Shown piece after piece: positions 33,182-41,513 of a DNA stretch of 46,165 nt. This DNA is from Bacteroidia bacterium. GTDB lineage: Bacteria; Bacteroidota; Bacteroidia; J057. The DNA lies in the NCBI GenBank assembly GCA_019695295.1, contig JAIBAH010000023.1, positions 1 to 46,165 on the forward strand. Direction: 5' to 3'. Position 1 is the stretch's first letter. Each line of letters starts with the position of its first letter. The notes beneath the pieces were generated by a model. The model was not told the DNA's origin. It was given only the letters and a program-made list of their open reading frames with translations, and did not search any database. The position numbers and the translations under genes are program-made.

Positions 33182-33991
33182 ATGAAAAATAAGGTGGTTA
33201 TCATTACAGGGGCTTCCAGCGGAATAGGGGAGGCCCTCGCGCATCAGTTTGCAAAGGAGGGGGCAATTGTAGTACTTGCGGCCAGAAGCCCGGAGAAATT
33301 ACAGGCTTTGGCCTCCCTGCTTGCTGCCCAGTATGGAGTACAGGCTTTGGCTGTGCCTGCTGATGTTACAAAGGTTGCTGATTGTCAGAATCTTATAGAA
33401 AATACCGTTGCGAAATTCGGGCGGATTGACGTGCTTATCAATAACGCAGGAATCTCTATGCGTGCACTTTTTGAAGATACTGAGGTAAAAGTAATTGAAA
33501 GCCTGATGTCAGTCAACTTTATGGGTGCAGTATATTGTACCCGTTTTGCTTTACCTTATTTGCTTCAGTCCAAAGGGTCAATCGCCGGGATTTCCTCAAT
33601 TGCAGGATACAGAGGTTTGCCGGCAAGAACGGGTTATTCCGCTTCTAAATTTGCCTTGCAGGGGTTCCTTGAAGCACTCAGGCCGGAAGTAATGGACAGG
33701 GGAGTAAATGTACTGACGGTATGCCCGGGATACACCGCTTCCAATATCCGTAAAACAGCCCTTACCTCTGACGGCAGCACTCAGGGAGAAACTCCCCGGA
33801 ATGAAGAAAGCATGATGTCTGCCGAAGAGTGTGCCCTGCATATCTATAAGGCGATTGAAAAAAGAAAAAGAACCCTTATTCTGACCCCTATCGGTAAAAT
33901 AACCGTTTTCCTGAATAAATTTTTCCCGGGCCTGATGGATAGAATGACCCTGAATTTTCTGAAAAAAGAACCGGATTCTCCTTTTAAATAA
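33182..33991 (+). CDS. SDR-family oxidoreductase
   Basis: 269 aa, classical short-chain dehydrogenase/reductase. The NAD(P)-binding motif is TGASSGIG (9-16), structural motif NNAG (87-90), Asn112, Ser139 and the catalytic YSASK (Tyr152, Lys156). The Ala-Arg pair after beta-2 (LAARSPEKL) suggests NADPH preference, by family rule. Substrate unknown; the C-terminal LILTPIGKITVFLNKFFPGLMDRM resembles DltE/retinol-type SDRs with a hydrophobic tail that may touch membranes. The upstream TTG at 33176 is also open, but the ATG at 33182 is more likely. Confidence 0.92.
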   Translation: MKNKVVIITGASSGIGEALAHQFAKEGAIVVLAARSPEKLQALASLLAAQYGVQALAVPADVTKVADCQNLIENTVAKFGRIDVLINNAGISMRALFEDTEVKVIESLMSVNFMGAVYCTRFALPYLLQSKGSIAGISSIAGYRGLPARTGYSASKFALQGFLEALRPEVMDRGVNVLTVCPGYTASNIRKTALTSDGSTQGETPRNEESMMSAEECALHIYKAIEKRKRTLILTPIGKITVFLNKFFPGLMDRMTLNFLKKEPDSPFK

Positions 33992-34137
33992 TCCGGGAAG
34001 GTTTAAATACTTCTTTAAGAGTACAACTCTGAGTGTTATAATGCATTGAGAAGTGTTTTTGTTTCCGGAAGGTTGGTAAAAAAATGTTGTGAAAAATGAT
34101 TTTTTTATTGTTTTTTTTTATTTCTGTGAAATATTTG

Positions 34138-34145
34138 TATTTTTG
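34138..34145 (+). promoter_or_regulatory. -7 element for zinc-ribbon protein
   Basis: TATTTTTG matches TAnnTTTG; leader of about 65 nt to the ATG at 34215. The rest of the gap 33992-34214 shows nothing clear. Confidence 0.4.
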
Positions 34146-34214
34146 TTTTAAAATAAAACGGATAAAATTGAATTGCTATAATTTATTTACCACCATTTTT
34201 TACTACATACAAAT

Positions 34215-34985
34215 ATGATTATTTTTGGCTCAAGAGGAAGTAAAATCGCCGACCTCGATGTAAAGGGAACAACCTGCTCTCATTGCGGGCAAAGTGATAC
34301 CCAAAAAGTTCATGTATATGGAAGATACTTTCATATTTTCTGGATTCCCTTTCTTACTATTGGAAAAAAGGTGTATTCTGAGTGCTCACACTGTAAAAAG
34401 ACCATTGAAGAAGAGTCTTTTCCGAAGGAGTTAAAGCAACAATATGACGCACAGTCTCAAAACGTAAAACGGCCTTTATGGCACTCATTGGGTTGTCTGG
34501 GATTTGTAGGGATAATAGGGGTAAATATTATTTTGGCTTTGGGTGCTTTGATATGGGGCACAACCAAAGAACCGGATACAAGAGATGCTTTGTACAGGGC
34601 TGATTTAAGCAAATTAGTGAGTACACCTTCTTTTGAATCGGATTCTCTTTCCTTTAAGTTGAAATCCAGCTTTGATAAAATGGACGCCTCCATGCTTGAC
34701 CCTTTGACTTTTGAGTACTTTGCCAAAGTAGAAAATGAGAAAGTATTGTTTTTAATGAAAGTGCCGGACCTGAAAAAGGTTCCTAAAGAAAAAAGGGAAG
34801 TAGTAACGAATATTGTCAATAAGTTTTTAGACAGGCAGGAAGGGCTGAAGGGGAAAAAGCGGTATATCGGTATTCATGGAAAGTATAATATGATGATGGT
34901 CAATACTCCTGATACTCAGGAAAACGGAAATTTGGTTGCATCTTTGCCTTTACTTGATTTTTATGGCGAGAAAAAGACTAAGTAA
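34215..34985 (+). CDS. Zinc-ribbon, single-helix membrane protein
   Basis: 256 aa. The N-terminus is a zinc ribbon: C21-x2-C24 and C57-x2-C60 around a hydrophobic hairpin (YFHIFWIPFLTIGKKVYSECSHCKK), as in the zinc-ribbon-15 type. One membrane helix spans about 93-115. The C-terminal 140 aa are soluble: a Lys/Asp-rich region with DALYRADLSKLVSTPSFESDSLSF and a mixed fold ending in NGNLVASLPLLDFYGEKK. Unknown function; no catalytic motif. It stands alone with promoter and strong terminator. Confidence 0.8.
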   Translation: MIIFGSRGSKIADLDVKGTTCSHCGQSDTQKVHVYGRYFHIFWIPFLTIGKKVYSECSHCKKTIEEESFPKELKQQYDAQSQNVKRPLWHSLGCLGFVGIIGVNIILALGALIWGTTKEPDTRDALYRADLSKLVSTPSFESDSLSFKLKSSFDKMDASMLDPLTFEYFAKVENEKVLFLMKVPDLKKVPKEKREVVTNIVNKFLDRQEGLKGKKRYIGIHGKYNMMMVNTPDTQENGNLVASLPLLDFYGEKKTK

Positions 34986-35051
34986 GATATTTTTGAGGTA
35001 GTATCACCTGGTAATATCTAATATATCACTGTTGCTATTTTTTTGTATATT

Positions 35052-35097
35052 ATCCGTTAATGATATACCTTTGTGTATCATTAACGGATTCTTTTTT
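35052..35097 (+). terminator. Strong terminator after zinc-ribbon gene
   Basis: ATCCGTTAATGATA (35052-35065) and TATCATTAACGGAT (35076-35089), a perfect 14-bp stem that can extend inward, followed by TCTTTTTTG. It is 66 nt after the stop. Confidence 0.88.
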
Positions 35098-35133
35098 GTG
35101 TAAATTATAAAAAAGTGATTTTTGTGAAGTTTT

Positions 35134-35141
35134 TATCTTTG
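35134..35141 (+). promoter_or_regulatory. -7 element for GH19 chitinase
   Basis: TATCTTTG matches TAnnTTTG; leader of about 60 nt to the ATG at 35205. No convincing -33 element. The rest of the gap 34986-35204 holds only the terminator of the gene before. Confidence 0.5.
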
Positions 35142-35204
35142 GATGGATTGCTTTAGGATTGGTTAATGAAATTTGGCAGGCATTGGTTTTTATAAATATA
35201 AAGG

Positions 35205-36851
35205 ATGAAGTATATTATTAATATTAAATATTTTCAATTATTTTTTTTTGTTTTTTTTAGTTTAAAGGGTTATACTCAGAATACCAACCTTACTAATCTG
35301 ATTACTGCTTCACAATGGAATCTGTTGTTTCCAAACCGTGCAGGCACTTCACCCGGACATCCTCAGGGTTATACAACAGATTTTTATTCTTACAGTAATT
35401 TTAACCAGGCGGTTAATGAAATGTCTGATTATCTTGTGAATATCAGATTAAAAAATGGAGTTTGGGGACAACTTATCACAGTTACCCGAAAATCCAATGG
35501 CAATACCTATATTTACTCAGATGTTGATTCCTGGTGGTATTCAAATCCAACTCCCGAAACGGTAATTGACGTGGATTTCGCCGATTTCATAAACAGGTAC
35601 TCTTCTCAAAATAATAAAAGAGAATTGGCCGCATTATTGGCCAATATCTCAAAAGAAACAACCGGAGGCTGGCAATTGCCGGTTGGAGGCGGGGCTTACG
35701 GAGACTATGCAAACTGGGGGTTGTATTATGTGCATGAGCTGGGATATAATAGCTCAAATGGAGCTGGTACTTATTCTCAGCCACATGTTGAGTATCCTCC
35801 CAATCCATTAAAAGGGTATTACGGAAGAGGCCCGATTCAGCTATCCTGGAATTATAACTATGGGCAGTTAAGTAAATTTTTATATAATGATAAAAATATA
35901 TTGCTCAATAATCCGGATTCGGTTCAGATGAACGGGGTTCTGGCTTTCAAGTCAGCGATATGGTTTTGGATGATGCCTCAGTGCCCCAAGCCTTCCTGTC
36001 ATCAGGTAATGCATGATTTATGGGAGCCGCAACCTGGAGATTATCCTGCCGGTAAAATGTATAATAAAGGATTTGCTCATACCAATAATATCATTAACGG
36101 AGGACTTGAATGCAGGTCTGCCTCTTCTCCTGCATTTACTCAAAAAGTAGTTATTCGGTCTCAGTTGTATCAATATTATTTAGGCATTATGGGCTTTAAC
36201 AGCACTCAAATCGCAATGGAGGATTCAAATAATTATTCTACTTTATGTTACGAGTCAGCCTCCAATGCCATGAATGATTATATTAACTGTTTTGTCAATA
36301 GTAATCCTTTGCCTGTGGAGTTGAAATCCTTTTATGGTTATTCTGAAAATGGCAAAAATATACTCAAATGGGAAACGGCTTCTCCTGTAAATATCAGTCA
36401 TTTTGAAGTAGAGCGTAGGAATAATGGCTTACAGTTTGATGCATTAGGTACTGTAGAGATTCATCCCGGAGGGAATTATTCTTTTATTGACAGTAGTTTA
36501 TCAGAAGAACTCCTAAGCTTTTATCGCTTAAAATCGATGGATTTTGACGGGAAATATACCTTTTCCGGCGTTATTTCTGTCCTTAATCAGAAAGCAGAAT
36601 CAAAGCTGAAACTTTATCCGAATCCTGCCGGTAATGACGTAAGTTTAGGTTTCAGTAATAATGAGTGGGCGGGGCAAAAAAATGTATGGAACATAGTAAT
36701 AACTAATTTACAAGGCGTAAAAGTGCTCGAAATGGCTATAGATAAACAGCAAAATTCAGTTTTTGTTGGTAATCTTCCCGAAGGGCTGTATCTTTGGGAA
36801 GTAAAATCAGAAAACTTAAAAGAGTTTGGGAAACTGATGATTCAAAGATAA
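35205..36851 (+). CDS. Secreted GH19 chitinase with T9SS sorting domain
   Basis: 548 aa. Signal peptide to about residue 25. The GH19 catalytic domain (about 30-340) has the family signatures: LANISKETTGGW with catalytic acid Glu151 and VHELG with second Glu178 (equivalent to the two catalytic glutamates of plant class I/II chitinases). KGYYGRGPIQLSWNYNYG, LLNNPDSV, FKSAIWFWMMPQ and KPSCHQVM follow. It hydrolyses beta-1,4 GlcNAc links in chitin with inversion. Then an FnIII-like stretch (about 370-460, LPVELKSFYGY...) and a T9SS type A sorting domain (about 470-548: LKLYPNPAGND, GLYLWEVKS, LMIQR). So it is exported by T9SS and released or surface-attached. A bacteriolytic phage endolysin role is unlikely given the export signals. 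Confidence 0.94.
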   Translation: MKYIINIKYFQLFFFVFFSLKGYTQNTNLTNLITASQWNLLFPNRAGTSPGHPQGYTTDFYSYSNFNQAVNEMSDYLVNIRLKNGVWGQLITVTRKSNGNTYIYSDVDSWWYSNPTPETVIDVDFADFINRYSSQNNKRELAALLANISKETTGGWQLPVGGGAYGDYANWGLYYVHELGYNSSNGAGTYSQPHVEYPPNPLKGYYGRGPIQLSWNYNYGQLSKFLYNDKNILLNNPDSVQMNGVLAFKSAIWFWMMPQCPKPSCHQVMHDLWEPQPGDYPAGKMYNKGFAHTNNIINGGLECRSASSPAFTQKVVIRSQLYQYYLGIMGFNSTQIAMEDSNNYSTLCYESASNAMNDYINCFVNSNPLPVELKSFYGYSENGKNILKWETASPVNISHFEVERRNNGLQFDALGTVEIHPGGNYSFIDSSLSEELLSFYRLKSMDFDGKYTFSGVISVLNQKAESKLKLYPNPAGNDVSLGFSNNEWAGQKNVWNIVITNLQGVKVLEMAIDKQQNSVFVGNLPEGLYLWEVKSENLKEFGKLMIQR

Positions 36852-36950
36852 AGAAAGAAATAATGAATTGAGTGTGGATACAGATTTTTCCAAAATTCAA
36901 TCCATTGTGAACTCTTTTGGAAAGTTAGCCATACGATAAGCGTGAAATGA

Positions 36951-36988
36951 TAACCGGCAAAGGAAGTGAACACTCTCTTTGCCGGTTA
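36951..36988. terminator. Bidirectional terminator between chitinase and BNR protein
   Basis: TAACCGGCAAAG (36951-36962) and CTTTGCCGGTTA (36977-36988): a perfect 12-bp stem with a 14-nt loop, centred between convergent genes, 100 nt past one stop and 34 nt past the other. T-richness is moderate. Confidence 0.75.
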
Positions 36989-37021
36989 CTGTTTTGTCTT
37001 TGAAAAATAGATTGTCTCTTT

Positions 37022-40000
37022 TTATTTCATTACCTTTTCTGTTTTTTCTCCGTATTCAGATATCACTTTCAGGAGATAAATACCTTGTGGGAGATTTTCA
37101 GTAGAGAATGTGATAAATTCGCTGGGAGAAAAAGTATTGGTGTAAAGAACGCTTCCTTTGGAATCTGTAAGGCGAACGTTTACAGGCGACAGATAAGGTT
37201 TGCTGGAAGCAATCGTGATTTCATTGTGGAAAGGATTCGGTAATACTCCGATATTCCAGTTTTTCACGATGGAGAAGGTTTTTATCCCGGAATAAGAGAA
37301 TAAACCATCATTGTCAATCATTTTCAGGCGATAACTATACCATCCTTCATTCAGATTCCTATCGGTGAATTCATACCGGTTAAAGGTCTGATTTTTAGCG
37401 GAAACATTCGCAATTGTCTGAAAATTATTTCCTGAACTGGTTCGTTGTATTTCAAATTGAAAACAGTCTCTCTCATCCTGAGTTTCCCAGAACAAATGAA
37501 TGTCCTGATTTACCGGGTTGCCATCAAATTCCATGAGGGAAAGAGGTAGAGGAGGGGGAGTTGGTCCGGGATTTCCGCCACCAAAGCCTGAAAATCCACT
37601 GAATGTAGCGGTGAAGGAATGATGTGTCGTATTATAGCTGGCATAGGTTCCTGCGGAGGCCAAAGTTACATCACTTGTGTAGGGTGTGGTAGGCGTAACG
37701 GCTGAAACGTCATGCCCCGTAACCTTGAGTAACCCAAAAGAAGAAAGCGGATTACCTGTAGCCGTCATCCATCCACTGATTTCTGCGCTGGTATAATAAA
37801 GGGTAAGATTATAGCTTGCTGAAAGATTATTGTTCTCAGGAGTTACCCTGAATGTTTTGCTTGCGATATTTTTTGTGACATCCGAAGGATACCAGAAAGG
37901 GAGCGCGCTTGTCCCTGCTCTGTCCACTTCAAATTTTGTACATCCAAAATCGTGGCTACCTGTATTCTGGACAGTGGCCATGATGTTCCCGGTATTATCA
38001 TAAAAATGTACGGTTTGGTTAGGTCCCAGATAATACTCCTGTACGCCCGGGTTTACAGCTGTTTGTATCTGAGCAGGTACTTTGTAAATAAATCGGGTAT
38101 TGGGCCGGTTATTGGAAGTAGAGGTTGAACCCGTAAATACGCCCATAGAACACCCTGTTTGTCCGTCATCTCTTCTGAAAAGCATTCTTGCAGCACCGAT
38201 TCCTGTGCTCTGAACTGCATCATCATTGGTCCAGGAGTTATTGTCAAAGCAGACTTCCAGCAGCAGATTACTGGTGCCGTTCCATACAAAATTGTTTTGA
38301 AAATTAAACATATTCCATCCGACAAATGTCGTGTGATTTCCGGTAAAAACCGTTGTAAAGCCCGGGGCATTCGGGGTTTGAAAAGCAGCTGTAGTAAGTG
38401 TATTTGCGGCGGTATGTCCGAGTTTTAAGGTAAAGCCATTATAAGGCTGAGTACTCCCCTTGGTGAGGACATTAAATCCCAGCCCCCCGATTACTGTACC
38501 GGAACTCATCCCCAATCCGGTTAAATCTGCAACGGTATAGATAATTTGCGTTTTTTCATCTTCATAAATCCCCCTGAATGGAGCATTCCCAAAACTGACT
38601 GTTCCGGCTCCCAGAGTAACGGTTGTATTTGCTGCAGCTATCGGAGAGTAGTCATCACTAAAAAGCGTAATGGTGTGTTGAGCGGTTGTGATAGCGGTGA
38701 TATCGGGATGAGAAGTGGATAAATTCAGAACGATAGTTTCTGTTCCCTCCTCAGCGTCATCATTATAGATTCTGACAGTTACGTTTTGGGATATAGCGCC
38801 TGAGGTACTGAAAGTAAGCGTTGTATTCAGTAATTCAAAATCTATATTTTGTGTAGCTGTAGAAGAAGGGTCAACTGTTATATTTACAGTAGCATTACTG
38901 GTTACGGGCCGTTTGGTTACTTTTACCGGGATGGTTACATCCGAGAAACCAAGACAATCATCCGGAGAGGGCAGGGGAGTAGTAGCTGCGTTCTCGTTAA
39001 AGACAGAGGTGGGGTTAACAAAGCCCAGTTGATTGAAAGGGGCAAATGCCATTGTAGTAAACAAGCCTCTTCCATGTGTAGCAGCCGCAATCAGGTTGTC
39101 TGAAGTGCGGAATTGCAGCATGTCAGTTCTTACATTGGCAAGTCCTTCATTGGAGGGTTGCCAGTTGGTTGCACCTCCGTTCAGATTATCGGTACTCCAT
39201 ACCCCGATTTCAGTGGCAATTAAAGCCATATCATTATTCAAGGGAGAGAAAATCACCCACCGAATCGGCATATCGGGCAAATTTCCTTCTATTGAGGCAA
39301 AGACCGGTGCTCCAGCTGTGGCATTAACCGATTCAAACGCACTTGTCAGCCCGTAATTGCTGTAGGTAATCAGCATGTGATTTTCATTGCCTTGCTCAAC
39401 GGCAATTCCGGATACTGAGCCTGACCCGTTATAAACCAGAGTGCCGGCAATAGTCGTTCCTGTATGTGCATTATCCACCCTTACAATATCTCCGTTATCC
39501 AACCCAAAATAAACCCTGTTAGCCACATTCGGAGAAACATATACATGCGTGACAAATCCCGTCCCGAATGCAGTAACGGTAACCGCAGTAAATGCACCGG
39601 CGGGAACGGTCATTCTTTTATACTGACCATTCAGATTAGCGCAATACAAAATATTGGCTGTATTATCATAATCCGTTGGGTTGATAAAATCTCCATCTGC
39701 GCTGCTAAAGAAATTTGCCGAAGCAAAATTATCAGTGGTAATCGTATAACTATTTCCTGTATAGGAAGTAATCTGAGTATTGGGATTATCCTGATCGATA
39801 TGGCAGAATCCTCCATCTCCTCCGGTAACCTCAGAGGTTGAGTTGATGCCTGTGATTGAGTATTTGTGTGTACCATTATCCTGAGCGCCTGCAAGGAAAT
39901 TGTTTGAGTTGAGAGTGGGGTTTACTGCACAGGCATAAAACTGAGTTACATTATACCCTGAATTTTTTTCAGCGAAGGTGGGAGTAGCCGTATTCATATT

Positions 40001-41350
40001 GGTTGCATAAAAAACTCCTCCATCGCATCCCCACAAAGCCGTTCCATTGCTTCCGGGTTGAAAAACGATAGTATGAATATCAGCATGTACATAAATAGCG
40101 GGTGAGGTACAGCCCCCTCCGGCTCCACCTGTCCAGGATGTATAGTTCGCCCATGAAGTTCCGCCGTTGGTCGATTTTGCGCCATCCACTCCCCCAACGT
40201 AAACCGTATTCTCATTAGAAGGATCAACCGCAATTGCTAAATCATACCAAGCCTGGTTTCCGCCTCCACTTCTGGTAAAAGCATCTGCTGTTCCCTGATC
40301 ACACATAGAGGGAGTAGTAACATTTGCCCAGGAAGTACCACCGTTAGTGGTTTTCATCGCCCTTCCGCTATTTCCGTCATCAAATAAAGCATATACTACA
40401 TTGGAATTAGAGGGTGCACAGGCCAGTTCTATTCTTTCTTTTGTTCCGGCAGGCAGGGTCATTGCTGTCCAAAAACCCACATTTCCAGTATTGGCACCAT
40501 TAGATGCAGCAGATTTGAAAACAGAGCCGGCATTAAAAATCCCAAAAGAACAGTATAAATCTCCGTTTGCTGCAATTTCAAAATCTGCGCAGGCGTTGTT
40601 TGCGCCTCCGCTTACCCCATTTCCCAGTACTTTCGTCCAGGTTGTTCCTCCGTTTGTAGATTTCTGTAACCCATTCGCGCGGGTACACGCATAAACATTG
40701 CCTGTATTATCCACCACTACTTTTTGTACATGATTGAAATTGGCCACATTGGTTGAAGCGAGTTGTGTCCATGTAGTTCCACCATCGGTACTTTTCCAGA
40801 TTCCGTTTCCTCTGATGGCATCTCCGTTATACCATCCTTCCCCGGTACCAAAATATAAGATATTGAAATTAGTTGGGTCCTGGGCAATGGACGTGATTGC
40901 CAAATTGGCAAAAAAGGGATTAATTTCCTGCCAAACAGGTGCTGTGACAGTAATGTCGTTCGTTTTCCATAATCCTCCCCCTACACTTCCTGCCCAAACT
41001 GTTTTACTGGTATTATCATTTTTATCGAATATGACTGTTCTTGTTCTGCCTCCAACATTCGAGGGGCCTCTTTCTTCCCAGAAAACACCCGGAATTGCGG
41101 CTCTTTTATCTTTTAGTTCTTTTCGTATGCGTTCTGTTTCTTCGTATGCAGCAACTAACCGTTCTTTTGGTACATAGCCAAGGGCCAAATCTTTGGTTCT
41201 GGCAATTTCCTGACGGATGGCCTCATCCGGACGGTCCTTTTCCTCTTCCTCTCCTAACTGATGAGAAATCGGTTTGGTTAAAACAAAGGTAAGTAAAAAC
41301 AGTGAAATTAAAACAAAAGTAGGTGAAAACTTAAGGCAAAGTCTGTACAT
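37022..41350 (-). CDS. Giant T9SS-secreted BNR/sortilin-like Calx-beta protein
   Basis: 1442 aa from the ATG at 41350. A hydrophobic segment (about 12-28) is the export signal. A beta-propeller region follows (about 85-770) with Asp-box/BNR repeats KSTDGGTTW, KSTNGGTTW, KTTNGGTSW and KSTNGGTSW, of the VPS10/sortilin-like propeller type that binds proteins or glycans. A Calx-beta domain lies at about 830-930 (IDFELLNTTLTF, NDDAEEGTETIVLNLS), then beta-sandwich modules, an FnIII-like domain (LPLSLMEFDGN...RLKMIDNDG) and a T9SS type A sorting domain (about 1370-1442, GVLPNPFHNEITI, LPQGIYLLKVISE). Expected at the cell surface as an adhesin or substrate-binding protein. Monocistronic. The frame opens 3 nt earlier with TTG. 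Confidence 0.92.
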   Translation of the reverse strand: MYRLCLKFSPTFVLISLFLLTFVLTKPISHQLGEEEEKDRPDEAIRQEIARTKDLALGYVPKERLVAAYEETERIRKELKDKRAAIPGVFWEERGPSNVGGRTRTVIFDKNDNTSKTVWAGSVGGGLWKTNDITVTAPVWQEINPFFANLAITSIAQDPTNFNILYFGTGEGWYNGDAIRGNGIWKSTDGGTTWTQLASTNVANFNHVQKVVVDNTGNVYACTRANGLQKSTNGGTTWTKVLGNGVSGGANNACADFEIAANGDLYCSFGIFNAGSVFKSAASNGANTGNVGFWTAMTLPAGTKERIELACAPSNSNVVYALFDDGNSGRAMKTTNGGTSWANVTTPSMCDQGTADAFTRSGGGNQAWYDLAIAVDPSNENTVYVGGVDGAKSTNGGTSWANYTSWTGGAGGGCTSPAIYVHADIHTIVFQPGSNGTALWGCDGGVFYATNMNTATPTFAEKNSGYNVTQFYACAVNPTLNSNNFLAGAQDNGTHKYSITGINSTSEVTGGDGGFCHIDQDNPNTQITSYTGNSYTITTDNFASANFFSSADGDFINPTDYDNTANILYCANLNGQYKRMTVPAGAFTAVTVTAFGTGFVTHVYVSPNVANRVYFGLDNGDIVRVDNAHTGTTIAGTLVYNGSGSVSGIAVEQGNENHMLITYSNYGLTSAFESVNATAGAPVFASIEGNLPDMPIRWVIFSPLNNDMALIATEIGVWSTDNLNGGATNWQPSNEGLANVRTDMLQFRTSDNLIAAATHGRGLFTTMAFAPFNQLGFVNPTSVFNENAATTPLPSPDDCLGFSDVTIPVKVTKRPVTSNATVNITVDPSSTATQNIDFELLNTTLTFSTSGAISQNVTVRIYNDDAEEGTETIVLNLSTSHPDITAITTAQHTITLFSDDYSPIAAANTTVTLGAGTVSFGNAPFRGIYEDEKTQIIYTVADLTGLGMSSGTVIGGLGFNVLTKGSTQPYNGFTLKLGHTAANTLTTAAFQTPNAPGFTTVFTGNHTTFVGWNMFNFQNNFVWNGTSNLLLEVCFDNNSWTNDDAVQSTGIGAARMLFRRDDGQTGCSMGVFTGSTSTSNNRPNTRFIYKVPAQIQTAVNPGVQEYYLGPNQTVHFYDNTGNIMATVQNTGSHDFGCTKFEVDRAGTSALPFWYPSDVTKNIASKTFRVTPENNNLSASYNLTLYYTSAEISGWMTATGNPLSSFGLLKVTGHDVSAVTPTTPYTSDVTLASAGTYASYNTTHHSFTATFSGFSGFGGGNPGPTPPPLPLSLMEFDGNPVNQDIHLFWETQDERDCFQFEIQRTSSGNNFQTIANVSAKNQTFNRYEFTDRNLNEGWYSYRLKMIDNDGLFSYSGIKTFSIVKNWNIGVLPNPFHNEITIASSKPYLSPVNVRLTDSKGSVLYTNTFSPSEFITFSTENLPQGIYLLKVISEYGEKTEKVMK

Positions 41351-41387
41351 CAATTTTTTCTTTTCAGGTTTAAATTAATCAGAGATA

Positions 41388-41395
41388 CAAAAGTA
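41388..41395 (-). promoter_or_regulatory. -7 element for BNR/Calx-beta protein
   Basis: TACTTTTG on the minus strand matches TAnnTTTG; leader of about 30 nt to the ATG at 41350. Confidence 0.5.
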
Positions 41396-41450
41396 TGGAA
41401 TATTTTTCTTAAAAATAAATTAATGTCAAAACAACAATATAAATTTAAGA

Positions 41451-41490
41451 AAAAAAACACTTTCGCCAAATTAAGGGAAAGTGTTTTTTT
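41451..41490 (-). terminator. Terminator of TonB-receptor gene
   Basis: AAAAAAACACTTTC (41451-41464) and GAAAGTGTTTTTTT (41477-41490): a perfect 14-bp stem, 12-nt loop, with a T run on the minus strand, 24 nt after the stop at 41514. Confidence 0.9.
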
Positions 41491-41513
41491 GTCTGCATTA
41501 AAGATTCTTTATA

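Noticed and set aside
35205-36851. Prophage lysis module suggested by the GH19 domain
   Set aside because: No holin, spanin or structural phage genes are nearby, and the protein has a signal peptide and T9SS sorting domain.
37022-41353. Numerous plus-strand open frames antisense to the giant BNR protein
   Set aside because: They are shadows of a repetitive Gly/Thr/Asn-rich coding sequence, without signal peptides, domains or promoters.
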